Shown here: one piece after another, positions 1-8,683 of the stretch
Layout: each line of letters begins with the position of its first letter
How positions within the stretch are numbered: position 1 is the first letter of the stretch
Origin: Arthrobacter sp. MAHUQ-56
GTDB lineage: Bacteria; Actinomycetota; Actinomycetes; Actinomycetales; Micrococcaceae
Assembly (NCBI RefSeq): GCF_019710585.1
Contig: NZ_JAIFZQ010000002.1
Span: 155,481 to 219,480 of the forward strand
Reading direction: 5' to 3'
Length of the DNA: 64,000 nt
The notes under the pieces: generated by a model
Told to the model about the DNA's origin: nothing
Database searches by the model: none
The model's input: only the letters and a program-made list of their open reading frames with translations
Made by a program: the position numbers and the translations under genes

Positions 1-671
1 AGCAGCGCGGAAGCAATCACAATCCAGATCAGCGGGGGGAAGTTGGCGATGACCACCGGCCCCCACCCGGCAGCGTTATAGAAACCCGCGGGTTCGGCCG
101 GACCGGCATACATCGAAGGCACGGCCGCCGCACAGAGCAGCACTGCCCCGTAGGCCACCCATCGGGTCCATGATGGCAGGACGCGTGCAGCGGCTGTTCC
201 GTATCCCGCGGAACCGATAAAGAGGGCGGTAATCACGAAGGCCACGGAGCTGTTGTAGATGAGGACGTAGCCCATGGTCAACGCCCTGTTGACGGAAGGG
301 TCCGGTTCCGGCGCCTGGGCGTCAAGAGCGAGGCCGCCTTCGAAACCGTTGGCTACCAGCGTCACCCCCAGCCAGACCGACATGGAGGCCATCACCAGCG
401 ATGCTGCCCAGCCGTGGAGGGGATCCGCACGGCGGATCAGGTGCGCCAGTCCTGCGGCGAAAACCATACCCGATGCATACAGGAAAAGGTCCAGCAGCAC
501 CCGGGTGAAGATGACATTCCGCAACCGCAGCGCCTCTGCGGAGCCGGCTGCACCGTCATACATCCCAATCGATGGATCCTGCATGAGATAGAGCGGGAAC
601 TGGGCCAATGAAAAGGCCACCATTCCCAGGCCTGTCCATCCTGCAAGTCTTCGAACGCCCCCGTCTGTCAT
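1..671 (-). CDS. Predicted multi-pass membrane protein, 3' part outside window
   Basis: This minus-strand reading frame starts at ATG 671 and runs off the left edge, giving about 223 residues. The product begins MTDGGVRRLAGWTGLG and contains several hydrophobic stretches of about 20 residues separated by short polar loops, so it is an integral membrane protein with at least five likely membrane segments. A purine-rich GGGAGG lies immediately before the ATG. I do not recognise the family with certainty; the arrangement of helices is like DUF4386-type proteins, but that is a guess. It follows the GyrI-like gene in the same direction with a 32-bp gap and could share its transcript. The C-terminus is not in the window. 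Confidence 0.6.
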   Translation of the reverse strand, partial: MTDGGVRRLAGWTGLGMVAFSLAQFPLYLMQDPSIGMYDGAAGSAEALRLRNVIFTRVLLDLFLYASGMVFAAGLAHLIRRADPLHGWAASLVMASMSVWLGVTLVANGFEGGLALDAQAPEPDPSVNRALTMGYVLIYNSSVAFVITALFIGSAGYGTAAARVLPSWTRWVAYGAVLLCAAAVPSMYAGPAEPAGFYNAAGWGPVVIANFPPLIWIVIASAL

Positions 672-703
672 GACCTCCCACGTCCTCACTGGTGGCCGTG
701 CAG

Positions 704-1336
704 TCACGCCACAGGGTGGCGGATCAGAGTCCGCAGCTTCTCCGGCGCGCTGCGGCGCGGGTCGCCCAGGTAGATCTCATGGTGCCGCCCCCTGACTTTG
801 AGCCCCGCCGCTGTTATAGCCGCATCCAGCGTGGCGATCGTGGGACCTTCGTCGGCGTAGGGACCCACGTGCAGTGTCTGCGCGCAGCGGCCTTCTTCCC
901 ATCGTTCAAAGCCCAGCAGGTCCAGCGCCGGCAGTGCCTTGGGCCTGGAATCCTGCACCGCCCGCTCGAGCAACGCTTCGTCGATAGGCTCAGGCTGCAC
1001 CATCATGGCCTGCCACCGCCACGATTCCCGCCCACCGGACATGCCCGCGAAGCCGGCAGCGACGGCTTCGACAGGCTCCCCCTGGGCCGGATCGTCAAAC
1101 CACCACAGGGCCTCGAGGGGCATCATCTTCGTGACGGCGCCGGACTCCTTCTTCACGCGGAAGTGCGCCGCGTAACTGATGGTGAAGAGCGCCTGCAGAG
1201 CTTCGGCGAAGGCCGGCCCATTGGGGTCGCCCTCGCCGCGCACCACCGCGTAAAGGAGCAAGGGAACGTCAACGAAGTCAACGGATCCCTTGCGCGCCTT
1301 GTAGAGGTCTGCGGTGTCCTGCCGAAGATTGCTCAC
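704..1336 (-). CDS. GyrI-like small-molecule-binding domain protein
   Basis: The gene encodes about 210 residues starting at GTG 1336 (Met-Ser-Asn-Leu-Arg-Gln). GGGAG lies about 10 bases upstream, and the longer open frame to 1564 overlaps the preceding gene and looks non-coding. The sequence has the GyrI/SOUL-type pattern: an N-terminal half with VDVPLLLYAVVRGEGDP, a middle WRWQAMMVQPEPI segment and a C-terminal HVGPYADEGPTIATL that matches the HxGPY element of GyrI-like domains. Such domains bind small hydrophobic or cationic molecules and occur alone or attached to AraC/MerR regulators; here there is no DNA-binding domain. Ligand and role cannot be deduced. It is probably cytoplasmic and lies downstream of the Rieske/DUF2231 gene. 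Confidence 0.75.
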   Translation of the reverse strand: MSNLRQDTADLYKARKGSVDFVDVPLLLYAVVRGEGDPNGPAFAEALQALFTISYAAHFRVKKESGAVTKMMPLEALWWFDDPAQGEPVEAVAAGFAGMSGGRESWRWQAMMVQPEPIDEALLERAVQDSRPKALPALDLLGFERWEEGRCAQTLHVGPYADEGPTIATLDAAITAAGLKVRGRHHEIYLGDPRRSAPEKLRTLIRHPVA

Positions 1337-1416
1337 GGTGCATGCACTCCCTTGGACCCCGCCATGGACCCAGTGTGACGCGGCACCACCACAGCCAGTA
1401 GGGCCGAACGGCCTTT

Positions 1417-2295
1417 CTACCCGTCCGCGCCGGGAAGGCACACCTCGACGACGTCGCCGCGCACCCGCGTTTCGAAACGCGGCTGCCTGGCAGTCGCGGG
1501 TCCGGCCTTCACTTCGCCGGTGCGCAGCGAAAAGGTGCTCCGGTGCCAGGGGCAAACGACGCACGGGTCCCCGCCGTCGTCCTTGATCTTGCCTTCGTGC
1601 AGCGGCCCGGAAAGGTGGCTGCAGACGTCGGACAGCACGTCCACCGTGTCTCCGTCGCGGCGCACCAGCAGGGGGATCCCCGCCACGTCACGCTTCTGCA
1701 GCTCGCCCTGGGGCAGCTCCGACAGCGGCGCGAGAGGGTGCCAGCCGGACGGGAAGCGGTGCGGGATTTCCTCGCTGTGGTTCACGCCGGCCGCCTGCCG
1801 GTAGGTGAGGTGGCCGCCCAGGAATCCACCGGCACTCACTGTTGCCAGCCCCAGGTACGCCAGCACCTTCCCACTGCCCTGGCTTCCCCGGGCCCGCTGC
1901 ACCAACGAGGCAACATACAGGCTGGTTGCCGTCACGTTGGCGGCGGCGTGCACCAGTCCAACCCGCTGCTGCTGCGGGTGCAGCTGCGACCAGTCGGTAA
2001 AGCCGGCCAGCGCGGCCGGCAACACGCTCGCGGTTCCCACGCCGATCAACAGCCCCGCAGCCTTTTCACCTCCCGGGACGGCGTCGAGCACGCCGGCGGA
2101 AACCCAAGCGCCGATCGGCACCTGGACCGCAAGCGGGTGCACGGGGTGACCAATGGGAACGCCGTGCAGGACATCGCGTGCCCAGCGGGCCGGAATGGCC
2201 ATCTTGACGATCTTCCGGACGCTCTTGGCCAACGGGTCAAGCCATTCGGCGTCCTCGAAACGGGTGACGAGCTCAAGTGCAGGCAACGGTTTCAT
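1417..2295 (-). CDS. DUF2231 membrane domain fused to a Rieske [2Fe-2S] domain
   Basis: The protein has 292 residues. The N-terminal half (about 40-170) contains the DUF2231 pattern GHPVHPLAVQVPIGAW followed by hydrophobic helices, so it sits in the membrane. The C-terminal half (about 190-290) is a Rieske domain with Cys-Ser-His near residue 225 and Cys-Pro-Trp-His near 250, the Cys-x-His...Cys-x2-His ligand set of a [2Fe-2S] cluster. Proteins of this build are common in actinobacteria and are assumed to transfer electrons at the membrane, but no partner is known to me. Nothing adjacent looks like a catalytic oxygenase. The start at 2295 is the first ATG and fits the family length. Confidence 0.85.
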   Translation of the reverse strand: MKPLPALELVTRFEDAEWLDPLAKSVRKIVKMAIPARWARDVLHGVPIGHPVHPLAVQVPIGAWVSAGVLDAVPGGEKAAGLLIGVGTASVLPAALAGFTDWSQLHPQQQRVGLVHAAANVTATSLYVASLVQRARGSQGSGKVLAYLGLATVSAGGFLGGHLTYRQAAGVNHSEEIPHRFPSGWHPLAPLSELPQGELQKRDVAGIPLLVRRDGDTVDVLSDVCSHLSGPLHEGKIKDDGGDPCVVCPWHRSTFSLRTGEVKAGPATARQPRFETRVRGDVVEVCLPGADG

Positions 2296-2457
2296 GTGCC
2301 TCCCTTACCCCGTTTGCCGCGATCCACTCGCACGCCGCAACAACCTAGCCCAGCAGCGAGGGCATGGCGTCGGCAATGGCAGCCCGCGTGCTGTCCAGTT
2401 GGAGGGCAAAGGTCAGGGGGACGGTCCGCGGCAGGGCGCCGACAACCCAGGGAAAGG

Positions 2458-3843
2458 CTAGCGGGCCACCGCCGGCCCCGCAGGTGCAGGCTCCGCCGGT
2501 GCGGCCTCCGAGGCCACGGCTCCATCCATTGCAGCTGCAGAGTCCCCCGCAAAGGCGCGGAGCATGGCGCTACGGTCGAACTGGCCTTCCCATTTGGCCA
2601 CCACGAACGTGGCCACGCAGTTGCCCAGCAGGTTCACCACCACGCGCATGGAGTCCATCAGCCGGTCGGCACCCAGGAGCAGCGCGACGCCGGCCACCGG
2701 GAAGATGCCCAGGGCACCTGCGGTGGCGGACAGGGCGAGGAAGGCGGAGCCGGGTACCCCTGCCATGCCCTTGGAGGTCAGCATCAGCACGCCGAGGGCC
2801 GCGAGCTGCTGGCCCAGGTCGAGGTTGTAACCGAAGGCCTGGGCCAGGAAGAGCAGCGAGATGGAAAGGTACAGGGCGGCACCGTCCAGGTTGAAGGAGT
2901 ACCCGGTGGGAACCACCAGGCCCGTGGTGGCGCGGGAGCAGCCGGCGTTGGTCAGCTTGGTCATGATCCGCGGCAGCACGGACTCCGTGGACGCCGTGCC
3001 GAGGGCCAGCAGGAATTCCTCCCGCGTGTACTTCATGAACTGCCAGAGCGGCACCCGCGGGTAAGCCCACGCCACCACGAACAGCAGCCCGATGAACACC
3101 ACCGCGGCGCCGTAGCAGGCGGCGATCAGCAGAGCGTACGTGCCCAGGGAACCAAGCCCGTACTGGCCGATAATGAACGCCATGGCGCCGAACGCGCCGA
3201 CCGGTGCCATCCGCATGACCCACCCCATGATCTTGTAGAACAGCTCAAGGACGGTCTCCAGCAAGGTGATCACCGGCAGGCAGCGTTCGCGTCCGACGAC
3301 GACGATCGCGGCCCCGAAGAACACGGAGAAACAGAGGACCTGCAGGAGGCTGTTGCTGGCGAATGCGCCCACCACGCTGGTGGGGATGATCCCCAGCAGG
3401 AAGGTGCCGGCATCCTTGGGCGGGGCCGTGGAGGTTTTCGCGTTGAGGGCGTCCTGGGACAGGCTGGCGGGGTCGATATTAAGGCCCGCGCCCGGCTGCA
3501 CCAGGTTTCCCACCACCAGGCCGAATACCAGCGCGAACATCGTCGCGGCGGTGAAATAGGCCAGGGCCTTGATACCCACCCGGCCGACGGCCTTGACGTC
3601 GCTGACAGCCGCGATGCCGGTGACGATCACCAGGAAGATCAGCGGGGCGATGATCATCTTGATCAGCTGGATGAACCCGTCACCAAGGGGGCGCAGTCCT
3701 GCGCCGAGATCCGGCCAGAGATGGCCGGTCACGATGCCGGCGATGACCGCCAGCATGATCTGGAAGAAAAGGGACTTGTACATCGGTTTCCTGCGCGCCG
3801 CGGGACCGGATTGCGGAGCGGGTGCTGTGGCTATGGTGTTCAT
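2458..3843 (-). CDS. dctA: Dicarboxylate:cation symporter of the DctA/GltP family
   Basis: The product has 461 residues from ATG 3843. It carries the signatures of the DAACS family: an N-terminal helix with SLFFQIMLAVIAGIVTGH, the re-entrant serine-rich loop TASTESVLPRIM (about 285), the NLDGAALY helix (about 325) and the SKGMAGVPGSAF hairpin (about 365). It should import succinate, fumarate, malate or related acids using a cation gradient. An alternative start at ATG 3783 (Met-Tyr-Lys-Ser-Leu) has the better ribosome binding site (AGGAAACCG) and would give 441 residues, nearer the usual length. A palindrome resembling the IclR boxes of the glyoxylate genes lies about 90 bases upstream. Confidence 0.9.
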   Translation of the reverse strand: MNTIATAPAPQSGPAARRKPMYKSLFFQIMLAVIAGIVTGHLWPDLGAGLRPLGDGFIQLIKMIIAPLIFLVIVTGIAAVSDVKAVGRVGIKALAYFTAATMFALVFGLVVGNLVQPGAGLNIDPASLSQDALNAKTSTAPPKDAGTFLLGIIPTSVVGAFASNSLLQVLCFSVFFGAAIVVVGRERCLPVITLLETVLELFYKIMGWVMRMAPVGAFGAMAFIIGQYGLGSLGTYALLIAACYGAAVVFIGLLFVVAWAYPRVPLWQFMKYTREEFLLALGTASTESVLPRIMTKLTNAGCSRATTGLVVPTGYSFNLDGAALYLSISLLFLAQAFGYNLDLGQQLAALGVLMLTSKGMAGVPGSAFLALSATAGALGIFPVAGVALLLGADRLMDSMRVVVNLLGNCVATFVVAKWEGQFDRSAMLRAFAGDSAAAMDGAVASEAAPAEPAPAGPAVAR

Positions 3844-4271
3844 GCCGGGGCCTGTTCGTTGAGGGACTGGCGGCACAGTAGTGCCGCAGGGTCGTGAGCA
3901 ACAGTAGGAAGGCCATGTTTCCGGAAAGATAAATCCGCAATGCGGAACTATTAAGTTGACCGGGAGCGCTTTCCTGGAACCGGTGAGCGGGACTGATCCA
4001 GCAGGAACAGCAGGGCACCGCAAGTCTTGAAGAATACCCACAGGTAGGGTAGGCACCCCTCTGGCATCCCCCCAAATACAGTCGGATGATTAAACAACCG
4101 GATGCCCATAGATAAAGGGATCCGGGGCCGAAGCCGCCCCCTCTGCCGGGCGCGCCGTTTGAAATGGGACGGGCAGGCGGCGCCGCCGCACTGGTCTATC
4201 ACAACACGCTCATCACTCGACCGCCTCAAGCCTGCCCGCAAAGGTATTCGCATCCTTTGAGGAGCAACAAA
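3844..4271. other. Divergent intergenic region, dctA / secreted protein
   Basis: These 428 bases separate two divergent genes. The dctA side holds the palindrome at 3934-3946. The other side ends with the GAGGAG ribosome binding site of the secreted-protein gene. Several A/T-rich stretches (around 3925-3955 and 4085-4120) are candidate promoters. I see no convincing coding sequence or stable hairpin. Confidence 0.5.
3933..3947 (-). promoter_or_regulatory. Candidate IclR-type operator upstream of dctA
   Basis: The 13-bp stretch TCCGCAATGCGGA is a perfect palindrome about a central A. On the plus strand the 15-mer ATCCGCAATGCGGAA matches the hyi box TTCCACAAAGCGGAA at 12 of 15 positions. The neighbouring TTTCCGGAAA at 3918-3927 is a second, weaker inverted repeat. 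The similarity suggests, but does not prove, control by the IclR regulator encoded at 31117-31926. Confidence 0.4.
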
Positions 4272-4754
4272 ATGTCCAACACCCCAATGAACCGGTCAAC
4301 CAGGGCAAAGATCACCCTGGTTCCAGTCCTTTCCCTGGGCCTGCTCGGGGCTTCCGTGGCAATGGCCGCGCCTGCCAGCGCCGAAACAAGCCGCTACGGC
4401 TGTACGGTGGACCCGCTGGATCCAAAGGACCTCCACGGCGACGACGTCGACTTCAGTATCAAGGTCGACTGCAACGGCGAAAAGACCGTCGAGATCCGCC
4501 AGCGCATCTACGAGGACGAGCGAGGTCATCACGACGACGACCTCCTCGCCAAACGGCTGGTCACCGTTGACTTTGATCGTCACGACGACGCAAGGACTCT
4601 TCACTACCGGGTCGATGTCGGCGACCATCACCGCAAGGGTGAAGAGGTCTACCAACTCGTGTCGTTCCGGGTGCAGAACCACGGCGGACACTGGTCGGAC
4701 TGGACCGCATGGGAGAAAAGCGCCGTAGTGGAAGTGGACCATCACGGGCATTAG
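4272..4754 (+). CDS. Small secreted protein rich in Asp and His
   Basis: The product has 160 residues from ATG 4272, which follows a good GAGGAG ribosome binding site. Residues 1-37 form a Sec signal peptide: a basic start (NRSTRAK), a hydrophobic core (LVPVLSLGLLGASVAMA) and the cleavage motif APASA-E. The mature part is polar, with many Asp and His residues (HHDDDLL, DRHDDAR, DHHRKG and a C-terminal VDHHGH) and two cysteines that could pair. The composition would suit metal binding, but I recognise no domain and no function can be assigned. It is transcribed alone and ends at a strong terminator. Confidence 0.8.
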   Translation: MSNTPMNRSTRAKITLVPVLSLGLLGASVAMAAPASAETSRYGCTVDPLDPKDLHGDDVDFSIKVDCNGEKTVEIRQRIYEDERGHHDDDLLAKRLVTVDFDRHDDARTLHYRVDVGDHHRKGEEVYQLVSFRVQNHGGHWSDWTAWEKSAVVEVDHHGH

Positions 4755-4770
4755 GCGTTTTACCCCGCGC

Positions 4771-4809
4771 AAAGTGGGAGCCAGTGGCACCGCCTCTGGC
4801 TCCCGCTTT
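4771..4809. terminator. Bidirectional Rho-independent terminator
   Basis: A perfect 14-bp stem (AAAGTGGGAGCCAG with CTGGCTCCCGCTTT) encloses an 11-base loop. It lies between the convergent secreted-protein gene and the Lrp regulator gene. A-rich and T-rich edges on each side allow it to work in both directions. Confidence 0.85.
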
Positions 4810-4818
4810 GTCGTTGCT

Positions 4819-5871
4819 TCAGTCCGCGGCGGCACCCAGGCTTCCGGCATGCACGACGGCGCCACTCGCCGTCGTATCTTCATTCAGCATCCAGCCCACC
4901 CGCTTGACCGTCCGCAGCATCACCACACTCTCCACCAGTTCAATGCCCGGCACCTTCTGCTGCAGCGCCAACTCGGCGGTCATAACGTCCGACAAGGACT
5001 GCAGCCACATGATGATGACGAAGTTGGTGGGCCCGGTCGTGGAGGCACTGAGCCTGACGTTACTAATGGTGCGGAATGCCGCAGCGGCCTCTTCGTGCCG
5101 GCCAGCGGGAACGTTCGCGAACCATTGACAGGTAACCGGAAAGGATGAATAGCCCTGCGCGAGCTCGCAGCGGAAGAGCAGGATGCCGCTGGCCAGCACG
5201 CGGTTCAGCTGGCGCTGCGTCGTAGCGGGATGGCGCCCAAGGCCCCGGGCAATTTCCGCAGCCGTTGCCCGCCCATCCCGCGCCAGGTAGGGCAGCAGGT
5301 CCAGATGGCTTTGCGGAAGCGGCCCGGGGGCCGGCTGGTGCCGGTTCAGCCCCGGGATCCCGTGCCCCAGCGTTCGGAGGGTGGCGAGCTGGGTCTTGTC
5401 GAGGATATTCAGCCGCCATTCGTCGGCGCTGGTATGCAGCCTGGTGCACAGGGCCGTCTGGTACTTTGTCAGCCCTTCGATGGATTTGAGCCGCGACACC
5501 ACCTTGGTGCTGAACTCCGCCAGCGACGTGGTGATGACCGTCAGCATCAGGTCCCGGTTGCTCGCCGCCTCCTCAACGGTGACGATCTCCGGAATGGCCG
5601 CCAACTCGCCTGTGACGCTGTCCCTCTTGCTCATCTCGCAGTCCACTGCCACAAAGGCGAGGAGCATTTGTCGCGGATCCCCGGCCAAGTGCGCCGTAAC
5701 CCAGGCGGAGCCGCCGGATTTCAGCCGTTCCCAGCGGGCGGCAAGGGTGGTGGCGTGGACACCCAGCACCTTGGCCGCATCCGCCCATCCGATCCGCGGC
5801 GATGCCTGCAGGACCTGGATCAGGGCAAGATCCTCCTCAGCGAGCTCCAAAGCCGCCCCCACGATGTGCAC
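4819..5871 (-). CDS. Lrp/AsnC family regulator with two HTH-ligand modules
   Basis: At 350 residues the protein is about twice the usual AsnC length because it contains two successive Lrp modules. The first has a helix-turn-helix at about 10-60 (LALIQVLQASPRIGWADAAKVLG) and a ligand-type half up to about 160. The second has a helix-turn-helix at about 190-235 (LLPYLARDGRATAAEIARGLG) followed by another RAM-like half (about 245-330). Such duplicated forms are frequent in Arthrobacter. The gene is divergent from an amidohydrolase and an MHS transporter, which it most likely controls. A CTGCG-CTTT-CGCAG palindrome in the gap is a candidate site. The inducing amino acid or amide is unknown. Confidence 0.88.
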   Translation of the reverse strand: MHIVGAALELAEEDLALIQVLQASPRIGWADAAKVLGVHATTLAARWERLKSGGSAWVTAHLAGDPRQMLLAFVAVDCEMSKRDSVTGELAAIPEIVTVEEAASNRDLMLTVITTSLAEFSTKVVSRLKSIEGLTKYQTALCTRLHTSADEWRLNILDKTQLATLRTLGHGIPGLNRHQPAPGPLPQSHLDLLPYLARDGRATAAEIARGLGRHPATTQRQLNRVLASGILLFRCELAQGYSSFPVTCQWFANVPAGRHEEAAAAFRTISNVRLSASTTGPTNFVIIMWLQSLSDVMTAELALQQKVPGIELVESVVMLRTVKRVGWMLNEDTTASGAVVHAGSLGAAAD

Positions 5872-5907
5872 GGATCCTGATCATGAGCCTGCTCTGCAGC
5901 ATAATTC

Positions 5908-5921
5908 CTGCGCTTTCGCAG
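5908..5921. promoter_or_regulatory. Palindrome in the Lrp / amidohydrolase divergent promoter
   Basis: CTGCGCTTTCGCAG is a perfect 5+4+5 inverted repeat midway between the divergent starts (5871 and 5985). It overlaps or follows a CATAAT sequence that could be a -10 box. Position and symmetry fit an Lrp-family operator. Confidence 0.45.
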
Positions 5922-5984
5922 ATTGTGAACCACACCACTTCAGAATAGTCCACAAGCCCTGATGCCAGCTGCCGAGGAGTACAC

Positions 5985-7223
5985 GTGCCCATTGCCGACG
6001 ATGCCAAAGACCTGCAGGAAGACCTCACCCGCCTGCGCCACGACCTGCACCGGCAGCCCGAAATCGGCCTCCACCTCCCCCGCACGCAGGAAAGGGTCCT
6101 GCAGGCGCTCGACGGCCTTCCGTATGAGATCACCCTGGGAAAGGAAACGACGTCGGTCACCGCGGTCCTGCGCGGAGGCAACCCGGGCGGCAATGCCCAC
6201 GGCGACAGGAACGGCGCTGCCCCCGCCGTCCTGCTCCGTGCCGACATGGACGGGCTGCCCGTCCAGGAGAAGACTGGTGTCGACTTCACGTCCCAGGCGG
6301 ACGGCGCCATGCACGCCTGCGGCCACGACCTGCACACCTCCATGCTTGCCGGAGCCGCCACCCTCCTGGCCGAGAAGAAGCACCTGCTGCAGGGCGACGT
6401 CGTCCTGATGTTCCAGCCCGGCGAGGAAGGGTTTGACGGCGCCAGCTACATGCTGCGCGAAGGCGTCCTCGACGCCGCCGGACCCCGCGTCCAGGCCGCC
6501 TACGGCATGCACGTCTTCTCCTCGCTGGAACCGCACGGCACCTTCTGCACCAAGCCCGGCGTCATGCTCAGCTCCTCCGACGGGCTCGAGGTCACGGTGC
6601 TCGGCGCCGGCGGCCACGGCTCCGCGCCGCACTCCGCCAAGGACCCCGTCACCGTTGCCGCAGAGATGGTGACTGCCTTGCAGGTCATGGTCACCCGGCA
6701 GTTCAACATGTTCGATCCCGTGGTCCTGTCCGTGGGGGTGCTGCACGCCGGTACCAAACGCAATGTCATCCCGGAGTCGGCCAGGATCGAGGCCACGATC
6801 CGGACATTCTCCGAAGCATCGCGGGTGAAGATGATGGAGGCCGTCCCGCGCCTGCTCAAGGGAATTGCCGCGGCGCACGGGGTGGAGGTAGCCGTCGACT
6901 ACCTGCAGGAATACCCGCTCACCATTACCGACGAGGATGAAACGCACACCGCCGAAAAGGTGATTACGGAGCTCTTCGGCGAGCGCCGCCTCTCACGCTG
7001 GGCCACGCCGCTGAGCGGGTCCGAGGACTTTTCCCGGGTGCTGGCCGAGGTGCCCGGCACGTTCGTCGGGCTCAGCGCCGTCGCCCCGGGCGGGGACCCG
7101 GCCACATCGCCGTTCAACCACTCCCCGTACGCAACATTCGACGACGGCGTGCTGGCTGACGGGGCAGCACTCTACGCCGAACTCGCTGTTTCCCGGCTGG
7201 CCGCGCTTTCGCAGGCCTCCTGA
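5985..7223 (+). CDS. M20 family amidohydrolase (hippurate / N-acyl amino acid hydrolase type)
   Basis: The protein has 412 residues and starts at GTG 5985, five bases after GAGGAG. The M20D pattern is clear: LRADMDGLPVQE (about 80), the metal-binding MHACGHDLHT (about 105-114), the acidic FQPGEEGFDG (about 145-155), and a late PLSGSEDFSRVL (about 345). The family hydrolyses the amide bond of N-acylated amino acids such as hippurate or indoleacetyl-amino acids, using two divalent metals in the cytoplasm. The transporter 77 bases downstream probably imports the substrate, and the divergent Lrp protein probably senses it. The exact acyl amino acid cannot be read from the sequence. Confidence 0.87.
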   Translation: MPIADDAKDLQEDLTRLRHDLHRQPEIGLHLPRTQERVLQALDGLPYEITLGKETTSVTAVLRGGNPGGNAHGDRNGAAPAVLLRADMDGLPVQEKTGVDFTSQADGAMHACGHDLHTSMLAGAATLLAEKKHLLQGDVVLMFQPGEEGFDGASYMLREGVLDAAGPRVQAAYGMHVFSSLEPHGTFCTKPGVMLSSSDGLEVTVLGAGGHGSAPHSAKDPVTVAAEMVTALQVMVTRQFNMFDPVVLSVGVLHAGTKRNVIPESARIEATIRTFSEASRVKMMEAVPRLLKGIAAAHGVEVAVDYLQEYPLTITDEDETHTAEKVITELFGERRLSRWATPLSGSEDFSRVLAEVPGTFVGLSAVAPGGDPATSPFNHSPYATFDDGVLADGAALYAELAVSRLAALSQAS

Positions 7224-7300
7224 CCATGGGCAGCACACCGAAGGGCGGCAGCGCCGCCGCCCGTCCCACCCCAGACGAAACAACACCCAGGAAGAAGATC

Positions 7301-8590
7301 ATGTCAGTCACAGCAACCACGCCACAGACTGGACGCATGTCCACTGCGAAGACCATCGTCGGCACCGGCATCGGAAACGCCGTTGAATGGTACGACTGGG
7401 CCATCTACGCCACGTTTACCCCGTTCATCGCCAGCCAGCTCTTCAGCAAGCAGGATCCGGCGTCGGCCGTGCTCTCCACCCTCGCGATTTTCGCCGTCGG
7501 TTTCGTGGCACGCCCCTTCGGCGGCTTCCTGTTTGGCTGGATCGGCGACCGGGTGGGCCGGAAAGCGTCGATGACCCTCGCCGTCGGGCTCGCCTCGCTG
7601 GGGAGCCTGATGATCGGCATCGCGCCTACGTTCGCCAGCGTTGGTGCGTTCGCCTCGCTGATGCTGCTGGTGGCCCGGCTTGTCCAGGGCCTGGCGCACG
7701 GCGGCGAACTGCCGTCGTCGCAGACATACCTCTCCGAAATGGCACCCAAGGAGCACCGCGGGTTCTGGGCCACCCTGATCTACACGTCGGGGACGGTGGG
7801 CATCCTGTTCGGCACATTGTTGGGCGCGGTCCTCAACATGGCCCTGAGCACCGAGGCAATGAACGCCTGGGGCTGGCGGATTCCGTTCCTGATCGGCGCC
7901 GCGATGGGGCTGTACGCGCTGATCATGCGGTCCCGCCTGCACGAGACGGAGGCCTTCGAGGGCGAGGCCCTGGCGGAGAAGCGCGCTCCCATCTGGCCGC
8001 AGATTGTCCGCCACCGCAAGCAGGCGCTGCAGGTGATCGGCCTGACCGTCGGCCTCACTGTCATCTACTACATCTGGGGCGTCGTGGCACCGAGCTACGC
8101 CACCACCGCACTGAAGATTGACCGCGGCGAGGCGCTGTGGGCCGGCGTCATCGCCAATATCGTGTTCATCGCCGCCCTGCCGGTGTGGGGCAAGCTGTCG
8201 GACCGGATCGGACGCAAGAAGGTGCTGTTGGCCGGCGCCATCGGCTCGGCGGTGTTCCACTTCCCCATGACCTTGCTGCTGAAGGATTCCGCCTGGCAGC
8301 TGGCGGTCTCCATGTCCGTGATGCTGGTCTTCATCGCCGCGAGCGCCGCCATTGTGCCGGCCGTCTATGCGGAGCTGTTCCCGACGTCGATCCGCACCGT
8401 GGGCGTGGGCGTGCCGTACTCCATCTGCGTGGCACTGTTCGGCGGGACCGCGCCGTACCTGCAGCAGTGGCTGGGCTCCTCGCTGGGGGCGCCGCAGGTG
8501 TTCAACGTGTACGCAGTGCTGCTGCTGGCGGTCAGCGCGGTCTTCGTGTTCACCATTCCCGAAACCAAGGGGAAGGACCTGCAGCACTAG
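7301..8590 (+). CDS. MFS transporter, metabolite:H+ symporter (MHS) type
   Basis: The product has 429 residues from ATG 7301, which has AGGA eight bases upstream; an upstream ATG at 7226 lacks a ribosome binding site. The MHS hallmark GNAVEWYDWAIYATF opens helix 1, GDRVGRKASM is the cytoplasmic loop 2-3 motif, and SDRIGRKKVLL is the matching loop 8-9 motif. Twelve hydrophobic segments are visible. Relatives carry organic acids, betaine-like compounds or aromatic acids with protons. It lies directly after the M20 amidohydrolase and before a strong terminator, so the two genes form an uptake-plus-hydrolysis pair. Confidence 0.88.
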   Translation: MSVTATTPQTGRMSTAKTIVGTGIGNAVEWYDWAIYATFTPFIASQLFSKQDPASAVLSTLAIFAVGFVARPFGGFLFGWIGDRVGRKASMTLAVGLASLGSLMIGIAPTFASVGAFASLMLLVARLVQGLAHGGELPSSQTYLSEMAPKEHRGFWATLIYTSGTVGILFGTLLGAVLNMALSTEAMNAWGWRIPFLIGAAMGLYALIMRSRLHETEAFEGEALAEKRAPIWPQIVRHRKQALQVIGLTVGLTVIYYIWGVVAPSYATTALKIDRGEALWAGVIANIVFIAALPVWGKLSDRIGRKKVLLAGAIGSAVFHFPMTLLLKDSAWQLAVSMSVMLVFIAASAAIVPAVYAELFPTSIRTVGVGVPYSICVALFGGTAPYLQQWLGSSLGAPQVFNVYAVLLLAVSAVFVFTIPETKGKDLQH

Positions 8591-8599
8591 GTTCTCCAC

Positions 8600-8657
8600 A
8601 GCGACGACGGGCTCCGCACCTGGTCTGGTGCGGAGCCCGTCGTCGCTGTTCTTTTTT
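8600..8657 (+). terminator. Strong Rho-independent terminator
   Basis: A perfect 21-bp stem (8600-8620 with 8627-8647) with a six-base loop is followed by a T-rich tract, GTTCTTTTTT. It ends the amidohydrolase/MFS transcription unit just after the MFS stop codon. Confidence 0.95.
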
Positions 8658-8683
8658 CATTCGCGCCCGGCGCTGGACCGCGG

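Noticed and set aside
1543..3897. A 784-codon open frame on the plus strand
   Set aside because: It is antisense to the Rieske/DUF2231 and dctA genes, has biased Gly/Arg/His composition and no recognisable domain; it is a by-product of high GC.
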